Shown here one piece after another: positions 1 through 11,910 of a stretch of DNA of 64,000 nt (the stretch's first letter is position 1; the number at the start of each line of letters is the position of its first letter). The stretch comes from Hedera helix (taxonomy: Eukaryota; Streptophyta; Magnoliopsida; Apiales; Araliaceae). The notes under the pieces are model-generated. The model did not search any database. It saw only the letters and a list, made by a program, of their open reading frames with translations, and had not been told where the DNA came from. Where the stretch lies: assembly GCA_947179155.2 (NCBI GenBank), contig OX359282.1, positions 26,462,221 to 26,526,220 on the forward strand, read 5' to 3'. Made by a program: the position numbers and the translations under genes.

Positions 1-490
1 CTTTTTAAAGATAAAGTGTAACTTTTATTTCTTCAATAACTATCTCACGTATAATATCTTTTTACCCACTTCAAGTTCAAGGGGCCGAAGATAGTATCAG
101 ATCCCACACGAGATATTTTGCAATACCCGCTTTCAGAGACTTCTCATACCTAGTACAGGCCTTCCCATTTGGGGGAAAATTTGGTGGTTGGTGTTCCCCT
201 TATGACTTGATTCGCGGTCTTGAGCACCAAGTATTGTATTATCGCTGCAGTCGTTCATGGTATCTTTCTAGTTTCTCTTTAGCTTTGTCTCGAAAGTTAG
301 CTAAGGCTTCTAGAGCAACTGGTTGATTCCCTTCCTCAACTAGGCTTCGGAGTTTCATTCTAGCTGAAGGAATTTCTATTTCTGCGGGCAAGACAACTTC
401 TTCTCCATATACTAAGGCATATGGAGTCTCTTATGTAGGCTTCCTCTTCGAAGTTCGGTAGGCCCATAATGTCATTGGCAACTGTTCTGC

Positions 491-1150
491 TCATTCCTTC
501 GGATGATCATCTAGAGTCTTGGCCAGAATTTTGATCAAGGTTTTGTTGGTGGCCTCCGACTGACCATTGCCTTTCAGGTAGTATGGTGATGACTTGTAGT
601 GTTTCACCTTGTATTTGTCCATTAATTTCTTGACATCCCTATTTATGAAGGGTATCCCATTATCTAACAAGATGACTTTTGGAATCTTGAAACGACAAAT
701 GATGGGCCCTTTTATAAAGTTTGTCACTGCTAGTCCTGTAGCTTTCTTCAAGGGAACTGCTTCTACCCATTTCGTATATGTCTCCGTGGCAGTCAGAATC
801 CATATATTTCCTCTTGAATTCGGATGAATGCGTCCTATGAGATCCATTCCCCATATATGAAAAGGCCATGGGATCGCTATAGTTCTCAGGTCTACTGCAG
901 GGGCGTGCACTAGATTCCCGTGAATTTGACTAGCATGACATTTCTTGACGAATTTTAAGCAATCGTCTTCCATCTTTGGCCAGTAGTACCCATGATCAAT
1001 TAACTGTTTATACAACTTAGCTCCTCCTTGGTGCTCATCTCTATGCATCTGATAAACCAAATCATTAGCTTCTCCCAAATCTAAACATCGTAGAGGTTTT
1101 CCATTTAATCCCCTTCTGTATAACTCTCCTTCTTGTAAGTAAAATCTTTG
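491..1150 (-). pseudogene. Integrase fragment of the Tat-type retrotransposon
   Basis: This is the core of a retroviral-type integrase, which inserts element cDNA into chromosomes. The frame contains the zinc-binding region (MHRDEHQGG, then GYYWPKMEDDCLKFVKKC; the usual second cysteine pair is altered to CHAS). The catalytic core follows, with the first acidic residue in GMDLIGRI, the second in LLDNGIPF and the glutamate in GQSEATNKTL, so the D-D-E triad is still visible. The reading frame extends a little above the first methionine (LYRRGLNGKPLRCLDLGEA). It stops near 491; further integrase sequence is expected below that in other frames. Part of a dead element, so no function is expected. 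Confidence 0.85.
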
Positions 1151-1199
1151 TGACTTCCTTTATATTATACTTGCATCTTTCTTTTCAGTGGGAAGAACG

Positions 1200-1648
1200 C
1201 CAATATATAAGAACTCCACATAGGGAACCTGCCAATCCTCTATGTCAATAATGAAGGCGCACTCCTCTTCCCCAGGGTATTCCTGGCACGATAGACATCG
1301 TTGTTGCAATTCTTCTGCCTCTTTTTTCATTTCGGGCCAATAATACCCTTGTCGCTGTTGTCATCGATACAACCCAATATCTGCTAACCCCCAATTATCT
1401 TCATGTACCTGATGCAATACTCTCTTTAATTCAATCATTCCTAAACACCTCGCCAAAACTCCATCCGTTTCTCGATGATAAAGTATCTCTTTAATGATTC
1501 TGTACTTTTGAAGTTCCGCTAATGGTATTGTCCCTTCTTTTGTCTGTAATTGGTGGGAAATTGAGTACCTCCAATCCTCTGTCATATCTTTGGGAAATGA
1601 TTCCAATACCGTGGTTGGAAGAGTTCTCTTTATCACTTTCACATCCAT
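1200..1648 (-). pseudogene. RNase H-integrase linker with first H2C2-like block (Tat element)
   Basis: The minus-strand frame reads LPLAELQKYRIIKEILYHRE-like sequence, then VLHQVHEDNWG, and after a stop continues as GYYWPEMKKEAEELQQRC with LSCQ. This is a zinc-finger-like block resembling the one that opens the integrase at 1150. Two such blocks in a row are what I recall for plant Tat-lineage polyproteins, so I read this as normal architecture and not as a local duplication. A stop codon near 1361 breaks the frame. Confidence 0.6.
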
Positions 1649-1851
1649 GTCCTCTCAAGTAACATATACCCGAGATGCTACTATTACTAAGGCATCAGGC
1701 TGCTTGTTTTGTTCCCTTGGCACATACTCGATCACCACATTCCTGAAGGCCTCCATAACTTTTTGCACCACAGTTCTATAAGGTGCCAAAATTGGCTCTT
1801 TAACTGCAAATTGCCCTCGTACTTGCTGCACTATCAAGTTGGAATCCCCCT

Positions 1852-2343
1852 TTACTTTGAGACTTTTGCTCCTAGTTCTCGAGCCGCCATTAAACCCAGT
1901 ATAAACGCCTCATACTCTGTTTCATTGTTTGTACATGGGAAATCTAACTTGTAGGAAAGGGCTACTTCTTTCCCTTTTCCAGTAATTAACACCACTCTTG
2001 CTCCTCCTTTTCCTTCAGTCGATGACCCATCAAATGTTAAATTCCACCATTCTGAATCTCCCTTCTCTGCTTCAAGTAACTCCACTTCTTCTCCAGGAAG
2101 ATCTTCAGCTGGGGGTTCGAACTTTCCATTTGGGAACTGTGCCAGTAAATCTACCAAAGGTTGACATCTAATTGCTTTCGGCGTCACACACTTGATGTCG
2201 TATTCGAAGAGGATCATCACCCACCATGCAGGCCTCCTTATTAGTGCAGGTCTAGTCAGTAAGTATTTAATTGGATCGATTTTAGTCACAAGTTGAACTT
2301 CATGCGTCAAAAAGTACTGTCTCATTTTCTGCGCAATAAACAC
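1852..2343 (-). pseudogene. RNase H region of the Tat-type retrotransposon
   Basis: The frame covers the end of the first RNase H connection (VTKIDPIKYLL, ALIRRPAWW, LFEYDIKC) and then an RNase H-like second domain (WNLTFDGSSTEGKGG, then NNETEYEAFILGLMAARELGA). The acidic residues of DGSS and NETEYEA are in the expected places. RNase H removes the RNA template during reverse transcription. A duplicated RNase H is a marker of the Tat lineage. It is one open segment of a broken polyprotein, closed by a stop at 1852. Confidence 0.8.
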
Positions 2344-2712
2344 TAACGCCAGACAATGTCACTCTAACTGTGAATACCGGGTCTCTGGTCCTCTAATTAT
2401 TCGGTTGATGTAGTACACAGGCTTCTCCTCCTTGTCCACTTCTTGTGTAATCAGTCCACCTATAGATTTCACTGTTGACGTGATGTATAATTGTAGTGGA
2501 ATTCCCCTTTTTGGTACTACCATTGCTTTTTACATGGTTAGTATCTCCTTCACTTTTTCGAATGCCCATTGTTGTTCTTGCCCCCATTCCCATTCTGCCT
2601 TTCCTTTTAGTAACCTCCCGAAGGGCTCTGTCACTTCTGTCAATGCTGGCATAAACCTCCTCAAGTAAGAAACTTTTCCTAGAAAGTTCTTCAACTGCTT
2701 CTAGGTTCTTGG

Positions 2713-3446
2713 TCAGGGCATTCCTGTGATTGCTTTGGCCTTGCTAGGATCAACCTCCAAACCTCTATTATGTACGAGAAAACTCAAAAACTTCCCCGTT
2801 GTCATTCCAAATGCACATTTTTTTAGATTCATTTTCAATTTATACTTTCGACTCCGTTCGAACACCTTCCTTAAGTCTTCTACATGAGTTGTTACTTTCT
2901 TTGACTTTACCACTACATCATCCACATAATCTCCCACAATATCATGAATCATATCATGAAAGATAGCATGCATCGCTCGTTGATAAGTTGCCCCAGCATT
3001 CTTCAACCCAAATGGCATTACAACATAATAGAAATTCCCGAAAGGTGTTCGAAAAGTTGTCATCTCAGCGTCTTCTACTGGCATTTTTATTTGATTGTAC
3101 CCCACAAACCCATTCATGAATGACATCATTTCATGATTCGCAGTCGCATCCACCAATGTATCTATGTTGGGTAACGGGTACATATCTTTTGGACATGCCT
3201 TGTTCAGATCCCTGAAATCCACATATATACGCAATTGCCATTAGACTTCTTCATTGGTACAATGCTAAACAACCAAACTGGGTGTTGTATTGGTTTAATA
3301 AATCCCACCTCTAATAACTTTCTGATTTCGTCCTTAATCTGTGTTTCTACTTCAGGGGCATAATTTCGAGGTGCTTGCTTCACTGATTTTACTCCCGAAC
3401 TTATGTTCAGTTCATGTTTTACTAATTCTGCATCAATCCCTGGCAT
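2713..3446 (-). pseudogene. Reverse transcriptase fragment of the Tat-type retrotransposon
   Basis: Two overlapping frames together cover most of a Ty3/gypsy reverse transcriptase. The first (3446-3204) carries the N-terminal fingers (LEVGFIKPIQHPVWL). The second (3234-2713) has DFRDLNKACPKDMYPLPNID, GYNQIKM, TTFRTPFGNFYYVVMPFGLK, the catalytic box YVDDVVV and the primer-grip region. They are joined by a frameshift around 3204-3234, so the enzyme is not expressed whole. The YVDD aspartates are intact. Confidence 0.9.
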
Positions 3447-4180
3447 CTCATCATAACTTCATGCAAACACATCTTTGTATTCTCGCAGCAGCTTGATTAA
3501 TTTTCTTTTTGATCAGCATCTAATTCCATATTAACATGGATTGGCCTCATCGTCCCTTCCTCATTTGATAGATTTATTTCTTCCAATTCATTTTGTTGGG
3601 GCCTTGGTCGATCTTCAAAACATTCTGGAGCTGTTTCAACATTTTGTTGTATTAACTCCGCTTTCCCACTGCTGCTGGAGTGGGGGACTCCTCCTGAGTC
3701 CTCGGGCCTGAGTATACCCTCAGATTCATCCCCCTCGCCCCGTCATAAGCGAAATAGAATCTTTCCATCGGGTCTTACAACCCTTTTCTAGCTTGCATTT
3801 TCCTCATCCTTCTTCTTGGTCCCTGTCAACTTCTGATTTCCACTTTCTTCTCGCTTGAAATTAATTATATATTTGACATCATCATGACTCAATTCCTTCT
3901 TCCTTTGCTATTTTCCTTCTTTCTCCAAGTCTACCACTGTTGACTGTTTTCCCTTGGAGCTCTCACCCCGTTCTATATTCACCTTCTTCTTTTCTTTCTT
4001 TACAATCACGAACTTATCTGCCTGTACATCTTCCCAACTTCCTAACTTCAAGGAGTCAGGTTTGGCAATAGTATTTTCTCCTTCTTCAGCAACATCATCA
4101 AAGAAAGTTGTCTCAATAATGTGTGTCTCCTCTGGTGCAAAGGGGTTTTTTGTTACAGGTACTCGAACCTCTTTCTCTTT
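3447..4180 (-). other. Broken protease-RT linker of the Tat-type element
   Basis: No open frame of note lies on the minus strand here, but the position between the protease and RT of the same element, and lysine/glutamate-rich stretches in broken frames, indicate the spacer between protease and RT. Plus-strand frames in this interval look like antisense shadows. Confidence 0.5.
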
Positions 4181-4801
4181 CTATATAGCCTTTATACATT
4201 GATGAAATACCAACGGCACAACCCCATAATCGTTCTGCCATGCTCTTCCCAATAACACATGATAAGCAGCATCTATCTCCGCTACATGAAGCATCACAGG
4301 TCCCCTCATTTTCCCCACCTGCATGTCCACCCAAATATGGCCAAGGGTCCTAGTACACTGGTTTGTGAACCCTGTGATGCTTGTTTTCTCTTTGATGAGC
4401 TTCTTGTCTGACAATCCCAATAACTTGAAAACACTATAAGGCATAATGTTCACATACGCCCCATTGTCAACAAACGCCCTTCTTACTTCCATGCTGTTAA
4501 TAACTACCGTCACATACAATGGTTTATTATGCGGATATTTTACTTCCCTATCTGCCTTGGAGAAAGAAATTTTACCCTCTTCTTGCTCTAATATCCTACC
4601 AAAACTCTTGTTCACTACCATACACGATTCTTGTGCCTCAACAACTTTGATTAACACCTTGGTTGCCTCAATCCTTGCTTCCTTGGACAACCTAATCTGA
4701 TTAAAGAAATTTCTAAACTTTACTCCATTCATTAATGCCGTCACTTGTATCCCTGGCTCGGGAACCTCCAACTCTTCTAACACTTCCCCACTTTCTATCA
4801 T
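4181..4801 (-). pseudogene. Aspartic protease (retropepsin) segment of the Tat-type element
   Basis: The frame contains a retropepsin-like core: PLYVTVVINSMEVRRAFVDN, then GAYVNIMP, followed by LGLSDKKL, a flap-like GFTNQC and the second-half motif VLLGRAWQ. In this lineage the usual active-site D-S/T-G is often D-x-G; here the triplet reads D-N-G. The protease would cut the Gag-Pol polyprotein. The upstream part (about residues 1-85) is linker from gag. The open frame ends at 4181, where the element is frameshifted. Confidence 0.75.
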
Positions 4802-4816
4802 CGTAACTTCTCTAAC

Positions 4817-6620
4817 TCATGATGTTTCGACATGAATAACAGTGTTACATGTCTCTTTGCATTTATGGTTGGGTAGTGGCTTATCATGTACACTACTACT
4901 CTGACCCAACTCAATTTCTCCCGCTGTCAGTTTCTCATGGTAAATTCTTCTCAAACTGTAATAATCCATGGTAGAGTGCCCTACGTATTTGTGGTAGACA
5001 CAAAACTTTGAATTTTTCTTCATCTCATCCGTTATCGGAAATCTAGCTTTTGGTGGCCTGATCACCCCATGTTATATCCATTGTTCATACAGACTTCTAA
5101 ATGCCTTCTTACTACAAGTAATTACTCCTGGAATAGGTAACACCGAGTACTTGTCTCCTGGTTTGTCTTTTCTTTTATCATTCTTCTCCGTTTTCTCCTT
5201 CTTGCCCCCTTGTGGCTTTGACTGAGAATCTGCCAAAGCCACGGTTGCCGTTTGCTTTCCCTTCCATGTAGCAGTTGGATGATTCACTGATACTATAACA
5301 ATGCTTCTGATGTCTTGTGCGAAGGTAGACAGCGTTGTAAATGAATCACAAGCCTTAGTAATCAGGTGGGGCTTGAAGGTATCCATTGCACCATTGTTAT
5401 ATATACTTACTAGGTTCTTTTCTTCAATCGGCTCCATACACTTCTGCGCCTGAGCACGAAATCTATCAACATAATCAATCAGTCAATTCTTCATTCTGTT
5501 TCTGCTGAAGCCTCATCAGTTCCACAATTGTCACCTATTTCTGATTATAAAAGAACTTCTTGAAGAACTGAAGCTTCATATCATCCAAATCTCTGACCGA
5601 CCCCTTCTCCAAATTATAATACCAACTGAAGGCACCATCAGTAAGCGTTTTATTAAACTCTCTTAGTAAAAGATTGTGATTGTTTACTTCATCAATTCCC
5701 AACCACGGGGACATCGACTCCACGAAACGTGCGATATGTTCCCTTGCATTTTCTTTTTCTCCACTGTACTTGGGGAATTGTGGGGGATGCTCGATGTACC
5801 CTGCGGGGTACATCTGCTTTCTTATGTACACTGGATATGGTGGGGTGAAATCTAACTATGCACGTCTGGACGCCTGCCTCTTCATCTGATTAATCAAATC
5901 CATCATATCTTCTTTTGTCACATATTGACCCGTTCCTGGTATTGACACGGGCGTAAATTGATTCATCTGAGGTGTGGAGATAGGTTGATGCACACTTGCA
6001 TCTAGCTGTGGGTTCGAAACCATAGACACATGTGGATGTGTGAATGATTGTGGGTTAATTGGTGCAATGAGCTGTTGTGTGGGACTTACTTCTACCTTTT
6101 TCTGTATCCCTTCCCCACTATTTGGTGCTTCAAGGTTTATCACGGGTATCGGTTGGGCTTCTACCCCAGAGGTCACATTATGATGGTTTCTATTGCTATC
6201 ATCTTTTTTCACCGACTGATTATGTCATGAACTTCCCGGAAGCATTGCTTTTAAGGTAGGGATTTGCATCAATTGTTGTCAAAAATTGGTCATTTCTTCA
6301 TGTTCCTTTTTCATGTCCAACATCATGTTCATCATCATCCCCTATTCTTCTCTTGCCTCCTTCAGTGCCTTAAGCATTTCCATTTGCACATTTATTGTCA
6401 CTATCTATTCTCCGGAAGCCTCTTCATTTGGCCTTCCACCACTTCCTTGCGTGTCGTCAGCTTGTCTTTGTTCAGCCATCGAAGAAGAAAAAATGTTGTC
6501 TGATGCGTCCTCAACAATCGGTTGATCAATATCCACCCGTCTATCTGCAAACTCTTGTGAAGTAATACTCGTTGATTGCGGATCTCTTCTTGTAGCTCTC
6601 CCACCCTGAGTTATGGGCAT
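4817..6620 (-). pseudogene. Gag region of the Tat-type element, in several broken frames
   Basis: Four open segments on the minus strand (6620-6405, 6212-5856, 5831-5535 and 5437-4817 in two pieces) form a decayed gag. The segment at 5831-5535 is the retrotransposon gag domain: FPKYSGEKENAREHIARF, then LLLREFNKTLTDGAFSWYYN and LQFFKKFF. The preceding segment is proline/glutamine-rich linker and the segment at 6620-6405 is the N-terminus. The segment after the gag core (5065-4817) carries FCVYHKYVGHSTMDYYSLR, a zinc-knuckle-like remnant. At least four stops or frameshifts separate them. Confidence 0.75.
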
Positions 6621-6644
6621 ACCTACCCTTCACAAATTCTCACC

Positions 6645-6662
6645 TCCCCAGCGAAGTCGCCA
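6645..6662 (-). promoter_or_regulatory. Primer-binding site of the Tat-type element
   Basis: Minus strand TGGCGACTTCGCTGGGGA lies just inside the LTR edge (the LTR ends in CCTACA, followed by a short spacer). Position and form match the tRNA primer-binding sites of Tat/Athila elements, which usually start TGGCG and end GGGGA. Confidence 0.7.
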
Positions 6663-6668
6663 AAATAA

Positions 6669-7260
6669 TGTAGGCACGAAAATTGCGTACCTTGCTAGGG
6701 TTAGGGTTCGTAGTTATGGTGGAGACAAGAAATCCGAAAAGAGTACGGAATCGGTTGAAAGATTGGAGAGGGGAGAAGAATCGATGAGCAACTACCAAAG
6801 TAACACGTGACAGAACTCCAGGATCACGGCATAACCGCTGGTGTCCTGGAGCCGTGACAGGTGTTTTGAGTGAATTCCAGATAGGCAAGCCAACACTTTC
6901 ATTCACTCGATGATGAGTCGATCACAAATTCTCAATTCCTTCCAACGTCCTTCTTGTTTTGAGAGAGAGAGAGTGAGTGATTCTATATGGCTAGAATTCT
7001 CAAGTCTTTTCCTTCCAAAAATGTTCCTCCTCCTTCACTTGTTAGGTGAAGGATATTTATAGGGTCCATGACATGTGCCAGGCACATGTTAAGAGGGGAA
7101 TTTCCAGAAATGCAATTAATGATAAGAAAATCCATGGAATACCCCTAGTTATCCAGGTAATGCCCAAATTACCCAATTCTTCTAGCCACCAATCCAATCC
7201 CTCAACCGATTCCCAAACACAAGTAGTCCCCACGAGCCTTCTGTCATGGGACTCATGACA
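6669..7260 (-). repeat. 5' LTR of the Tat-type element
   Basis: In minus orientation the LTR begins TGTCATGAGTCCCATGACAG (itself a palindrome) near 7260 and ends CCTACA at 6669, next to the primer-binding site. A TATA box (TATAAATA, about 7050-7057) sits inside it. The right limit is set by the TG...CA rule only, because the partner LTR is outside the window. Reported open frames inside it are spurious. Confidence 0.65.
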
Positions 7261-8560
7261 ACAACTCTTAAATTATATTTTTCGCTATTTATTTGTTCGT
7301 TGTCCGTTATTTTATTTTAGGTCATTCAATGTTAACCCTAATTTCATTTATGGCCATTTAATGTGAACCCTAATTTTATTTCTGGGCTCACAACCATTTA
7401 TAATCTCATTACAATATTTATTTATCGCTCACATAACCTTATACATTTCATTTTAACAGAATTTAACCAGTAAAATATATTTCATATTTCTCGGTTTTTC
7501 TTTAAGTAACTTTTCATAAAATTTTATACTTTATTTTGTCCATAAACCACTTTAAACATTATTTTTTCTTCTTTCGACCTTACCTAGGTAATTATATTTT
7601 AGATAGTTTTTAATTTTTCCATATTTTCCCCAGCATTATTAATATTTATTTCAAACCCATTTCTGTCCAAATTTGTAAAATTCTTTAAATTTGAAATTCA
7701 GTCCAAACATTATGACTTGTGGACAATATCTTCCTATCATCAAAATACACATTTTCCTAAAATTTCACCTCAAACAGAGTTAATAGAACTCAAGTTATAA
7801 CTATTTTCATTTTTAAAATTCTAATTTTATTTTAGTCATAACTCCTTCATTACAAGTCCATTTATGTTTATTCTTGGGCTAAAATACACCTTATATTATC
7901 AGGTTTCATAACCCAAAGCCCTGATTTTATTTCCTTTGTTAACTGTCCAGAACCTTTTTTCGAAAAACTATGTCAGAAAGTTACTCAATTTGCCATGTTT
8001 TGCTAGAAAATTCACAAAAAATAATTTACAAGGAATTTAAGTCTCAAACCTGTGCAGAAATTTAGCTGACTTACATCCATCCCAATAAACTTTACATAAA
8101 ATTTTGAAATACACTAAAAGTTCTGATCATTACCAAATTAGGCTTTGTTTTAGAGTTTTTACCCCATTTTGTTGAAAATTTCAACGAAGTCTGTTTAAAA
8201 TTTTCTTTTCTTATTTCTTATAGGAATTTTAATTTCTTTTGTCATAGTTCATGTTATCACATCTTAACATGTTATTATTTACTCTTAGCATGTACCCATT
8301 CAAATACATACATATTTACCCCAGAAAAATATTTTCTAGTAATTAGTTTAGGTTTTTCTAACTAGTTCATGCTTCCTCCGTATATTTTCTTTGTATTTTC
8401 AATTTTTCACCCATGATCCACGGTATTACAATATATAGATCTTCAAAATAAGCTTAAGTACACATAGGGCGTAATTATTTTCATGAAATAAAGACTTTAA
8501 ATTTCTAAATGGGTTAGGGTTTATACCTAGTTATTGTGTTTGCTCCTCTTGGTTTTGATC
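7261..8560. other. AT-rich non-coding stretch, probably old LTR sequence
   Basis: No coding frame or RNA gene was seen. The style (long AT-rich run leading into CT-rich sequence, then a TATA-like TATATATATAG near 8690) matches the layout of the minus-strand solo LTR at 12748-16122, so it may be a decayed LTR interrupted by the Tat element. This is inference from layout. Confidence 0.3.
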
Positions 8561-8645
8561 TTCTTATTCCTCCTTCTTGGTTAGCTTGAATGCTTGAAAT
8601 CACTCTCCTTCTCTCTCTCTATCTCTCTCTCTCTTCTTAGCTTTT

Positions 8646-8764
8646 GATTTTTGTTAGTAAAGTGAGCAAATGAAGGATGTGCTATATATATAGGCAAAGT
8701 TTTACTAGTTTGTAAGTAAGTCCTGTTGATTTTTGTTGGTGAAGTGAGCAACTGAAGGATGTGC
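8646..8764. repeat. Direct repeat of a 37-bp unit
   Basis: Bases 8646-8682 and 8728-8764 are two copies of a 37-bp unit (GATTTTTGTTAGTAAAGTGA at its start), about 34 of 37 identical, 82 bp apart. They flank a TATA-like tract. Confidence 0.8.
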
Positions 8765-9097
8765 ATAATACAATGAAATTTAGATGAATACAACTAATCA
8801 ATGTTTTAAAATGATAAGGATTAATCAAATCTCCCAAAGCATAAATCAGCTGAAGCTTTTTCATCATTCATTAAAAAACAACCATTTCAGCTATCATTTA
8901 TTTTCTCTTTTAAAAATAACAAGATCCAAGCCTTTTTAAATTTGTAACCATTTTAAGTAATCTCAATCAAGTATCCATCTAGTGGATTTCAATTGTTTGA
9001 GATTTGGTTTATCCAAACGTATGGGTATTTGGTTGCAACAATGGGGTCTGCAAACATAGTGTTAAAACTTAAAAAACAACGTCGTTTTGGGTTTAGC

Positions 9098-9168
9098 CTA
9101 GCCTCCACTAGGAGTAGCAGCTAGGAAAACAATGTTGTTTTCCCTTGCCGCTACTCCTAGTAGCGGCT
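9098..9168. repeat. Imperfect inverted repeat (about 35-bp arms)
   Basis: CCACTAGGAGTAGC and GGAAAACAA on the left are mirrored by TTGTTTTCC and GCTACTCCTAGTAGCGG on the right, with only two bases at the centre. The right arm itself contains a near-palindrome. It would fold as a long hairpin in RNA. No coding content. Confidence 0.75.
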
Positions 9169-9264
9169 TGGGCAAAATTATTTTTTAGACTTTTAGATCA
9201 TTTGTTTAATGGTATAAGATCAGTTTGCTGGAACAGTTGCCATAGCAAATAGTTGTTATGGATT

Positions 9265-9266
<2 letters not shown>

Positions 9267-9295
<29 letters not shown>

Positions 9296-9297
9296 AA
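9267..9297. repeat. AC/AT microsatellite
   Basis: Run of AC dinucleotides passing into AT dinucleotides. Confidence 0.95.
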
Positions 9298-9960
9298 ATT
9301 TTGACAAACCCTGCTATTGGGAATTTTCAGTGTCATCATACATATTCTTAAAGGAAGAGATTGTTTGAGACAACACATTTATATTATTCCCTTGTCATAT
9401 TGAAAACATTTAGGATTGAATATTGGGCAAAATTACACGAAAATTAAAAAAGAACAAAAAGTAGATAACACACGATATATTTAAGTTTACTAAACTGTGA
9501 TTAATCCTGCGTGTTTGGTATATTTATAATGCCTCACACGCTTTACAACTCTGAACTTCCAATTTCAAGCAAGAATGGTTGGAATCAATTCCCTGAAGCC
9601 TTATGTATACAATTATTTTAAATGCAGATCCACACACCAAACATTTGTTTATATAGCAACTAAAAAACCCTAATTTCTATAACATGAATTTAAACTCATG
9701 AGCCATAAAACATTAGATAAATCCAAGACTGCGCTGCTAATAAAGTACTAAGCCCAAATTCACATCACGTTTGACTTTTAGGAATGACTCCCAACTGCTC
9801 TGTCGTAACGATGATTCATTCGACCAGGTGAAAAATGAGTCAATCCCAATAAATCCTTACAACACTTGAAGCCTCTCTCTGCATTGAAAATTTCATATAA
9901 TTAAAAAACACTTATAAACTACTTAAAAAAGTACATGACTTTGAAATTAGAGGGGAAATG

Positions 9961-11601
9961 TGACACTCCCAAATCTGGGCTCACACAGCCCAAACTTGAG
10001 TAGTCAAAATACACAACAACTATTACAATATAATGTACAACGTATCACAGTACAGTATTCAAATAATACACAACTAAGTTTTTATTATTATTGTCACGCT
10101 ATTTTATAACTTATGAAGACTAATACTGCTACAACTCGAACCTTCACTCCATCCCCCGACTAGACCCAGCTATTTTCTCATCTCCTGTTGAAAAATAATG
10201 GAACAAAATGAAAGGGTAAGCTCAAATAGCCCAGTAAAGAATATCATGACTAAGATAATGACAAATAAATTATCGTTAGCCTTCAACAGTTGAGTTTTAG
10301 ATAGAATAATTTAAACAGCAAGCTTTAATTCAACAACTAAAGTTAAGTTCTTAAACAAAGTTCAGATTAATAACTGCAGCAGAATAACAACTATTAGAAA
10401 AATCATATGGACCATGATGTCCACTCGCTTCCCTTTTTAAGAAAAACATCATCAACTTTTATCATCTGAAACACCACTGGCCATGATAATACAATTTCAC
10501 TGTTCTTAGTCATAATCATGCAAGTCAACAGTTCATCTTTGCACTACAGGCCAAAGATATTAAATATAGCACCAACGGTCATGATTATACCAGTCTACAG
10601 TGTTTGGTCATAATCATACCAAACAACAGTTCATCTTTGCCCCAGGCCAAAGAGAACATACACCACGTGCCTTAAAAGACAAATTATCAAATATATTGCC
10701 TTTAACCTATCAACGCTTTTAACCTATCAACACCTTTATCCAATTTGTGCCCCAGGCCACAAATATTAACAACAATTTGATTCTTGATTATTAGAATAAT
10801 AACAAAGATTAATAATGAACAGAAGAAACAGGATAAACAATAAATATCGAAAGTTTATAATTTTACTTTGTGCAGATTCAAATAATATCTAAATTGTCAA
10901 CATGATGTGGAGTGAAATTCAAAAATGATATTTAAGATCCACAGTTCAGAATAACGATTACAGTTTAACTGAAAGGTTCACGTAAATAGGAATGTGCAAT
11001 TGAAATAATATTAAATGAAGCACAAACTGTTAAGAAAATTATAATCATTTCAGAAGTTTTATCGAACAATACTTACCATAGTAAGTTTAAGAGTATAAAA
11101 TAAGTGATATCCCTTACTGTAGTAAGTTTGATTAATAGAAGATGAAAAAGATGGTATCCCTTACAAATAAGAAAGAAAATAATATTCATTTATGATGATG
11201 AAAAAAATGATACCCCTTACCTTATCATGTGACAGGATATTGATAAAAATGAGGTTGATCAACCTATATATTTATAATATAATTAGTAATTACCATATAT
11301 AAATTTCAAGGTGTATGATAACTCATATATTATGAACTATCAAAATTATTTATATAATATAATTTTTTTTGCAGTGTAAAATAATAACTTCAAAAATAAT
11401 TTTTGAAATAATATTTCAAAATAAATATTTCAAAGAAAGCTTTTTTGTTAAAATAAATCTTCTCAAAGAATAGTCTTATAAAGGAAGATTTGTGAATACC
11501 GTGTGAAATAGGTATTTGTGCAATTACTACTCTTTAATAAAATACTTAATTGAAAATTTTATGCACTCCTTTTAATTTGTAAACACTCCAGATAACCTTT
11601 C
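9961..11601 (-). repeat. Truncated LTR of a decayed gypsy element (copy 1)
   Basis: Bases 9961-11601 match 12572-17564 (after removing the 12748-16122 insertion) almost base for base, starting TGACACTCCCAAATCTGGG and ending near CACTCCAGATAACC. The partner continues past this point into TATA-bearing sequence, but copy 1 breaks off into protease-coding sequence. It is therefore a 3' LTR that lost its U3 part. Confidence 0.8.
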
Positions 11602-11910
11602 AACTGATAAGTCAAAGTCCAAATTTTCAGGAATTAAGTTTAAACGTTGAGCACATGCAAGTGAGATAAAAGAATGGGCAGAGCAAGTATCTAACAGGGC
11701 ATAAACTTCACAAGAATTTATAAATAGCTTACCGGTTATCACTTCTTTCGGTTTCTTGATCAGCAAGACTGTTACAGTCAAATTAAGTCCCGAATACTTC
11801 ATCCGGATCTTCACGTATTTCAACCATAGGCATACCACTAAAAAAAATTCTAATAAACTATTTTTTGGATTCATCAACTTCATCAGTAGTAACGTACCAA
11901 TGATTTTCAT
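11602..11910 (-). pseudogene. Retropepsin remnant of the decayed gypsy element
   Basis: The minus frame reads GKLFINSCEVYALLDTCSAH and SFISLACAQRLNL, a retropepsin core in which the usual D-S/T-G-A is D-T-C-S-A. It is what is left of pol: the sequence passes directly from this protease into the middle of an LTR at 11601, so RT, RNase H and integrase are deleted. Confidence 0.65.

Larger units (their letters stand above)
1..7260 (-). mobile_element. Decayed Ty3/gypsy retrotransposon, Tat lineage (5' part and most of interior)
   Basis: Reading the minus strand from 7260 downward, the order is 5' LTR (6669-7260), primer-binding site (6645-6662), gag (about 6620-4817), protease (4801-4181), reverse transcriptase (3446-2713), RNase H (2343-1852), a first zinc-binding H2C2-like block (1500-1250) and integrase (about 1150-491). 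RT before integrase identifies Ty3/gypsy. The RT phrase DFRDLNKACPKD, a second RNase H-like block (WNLTFDGSS, NNETEYEAFILG) and the repeated H2C2-like block are typical of the plant Tat group. Every domain is split by stops or frameshifts, so this is a dead copy. The 3' LTR lies to the left of the window. The call rests on protein motifs read by eye. Confidence 0.9.

Noticed and set aside
1200..1500. Doubled zinc-binding block as a local duplication
   Set aside because: The two blocks differ strongly in sequence, and two blocks are usual in Tat-lineage polyproteins as I recall them.
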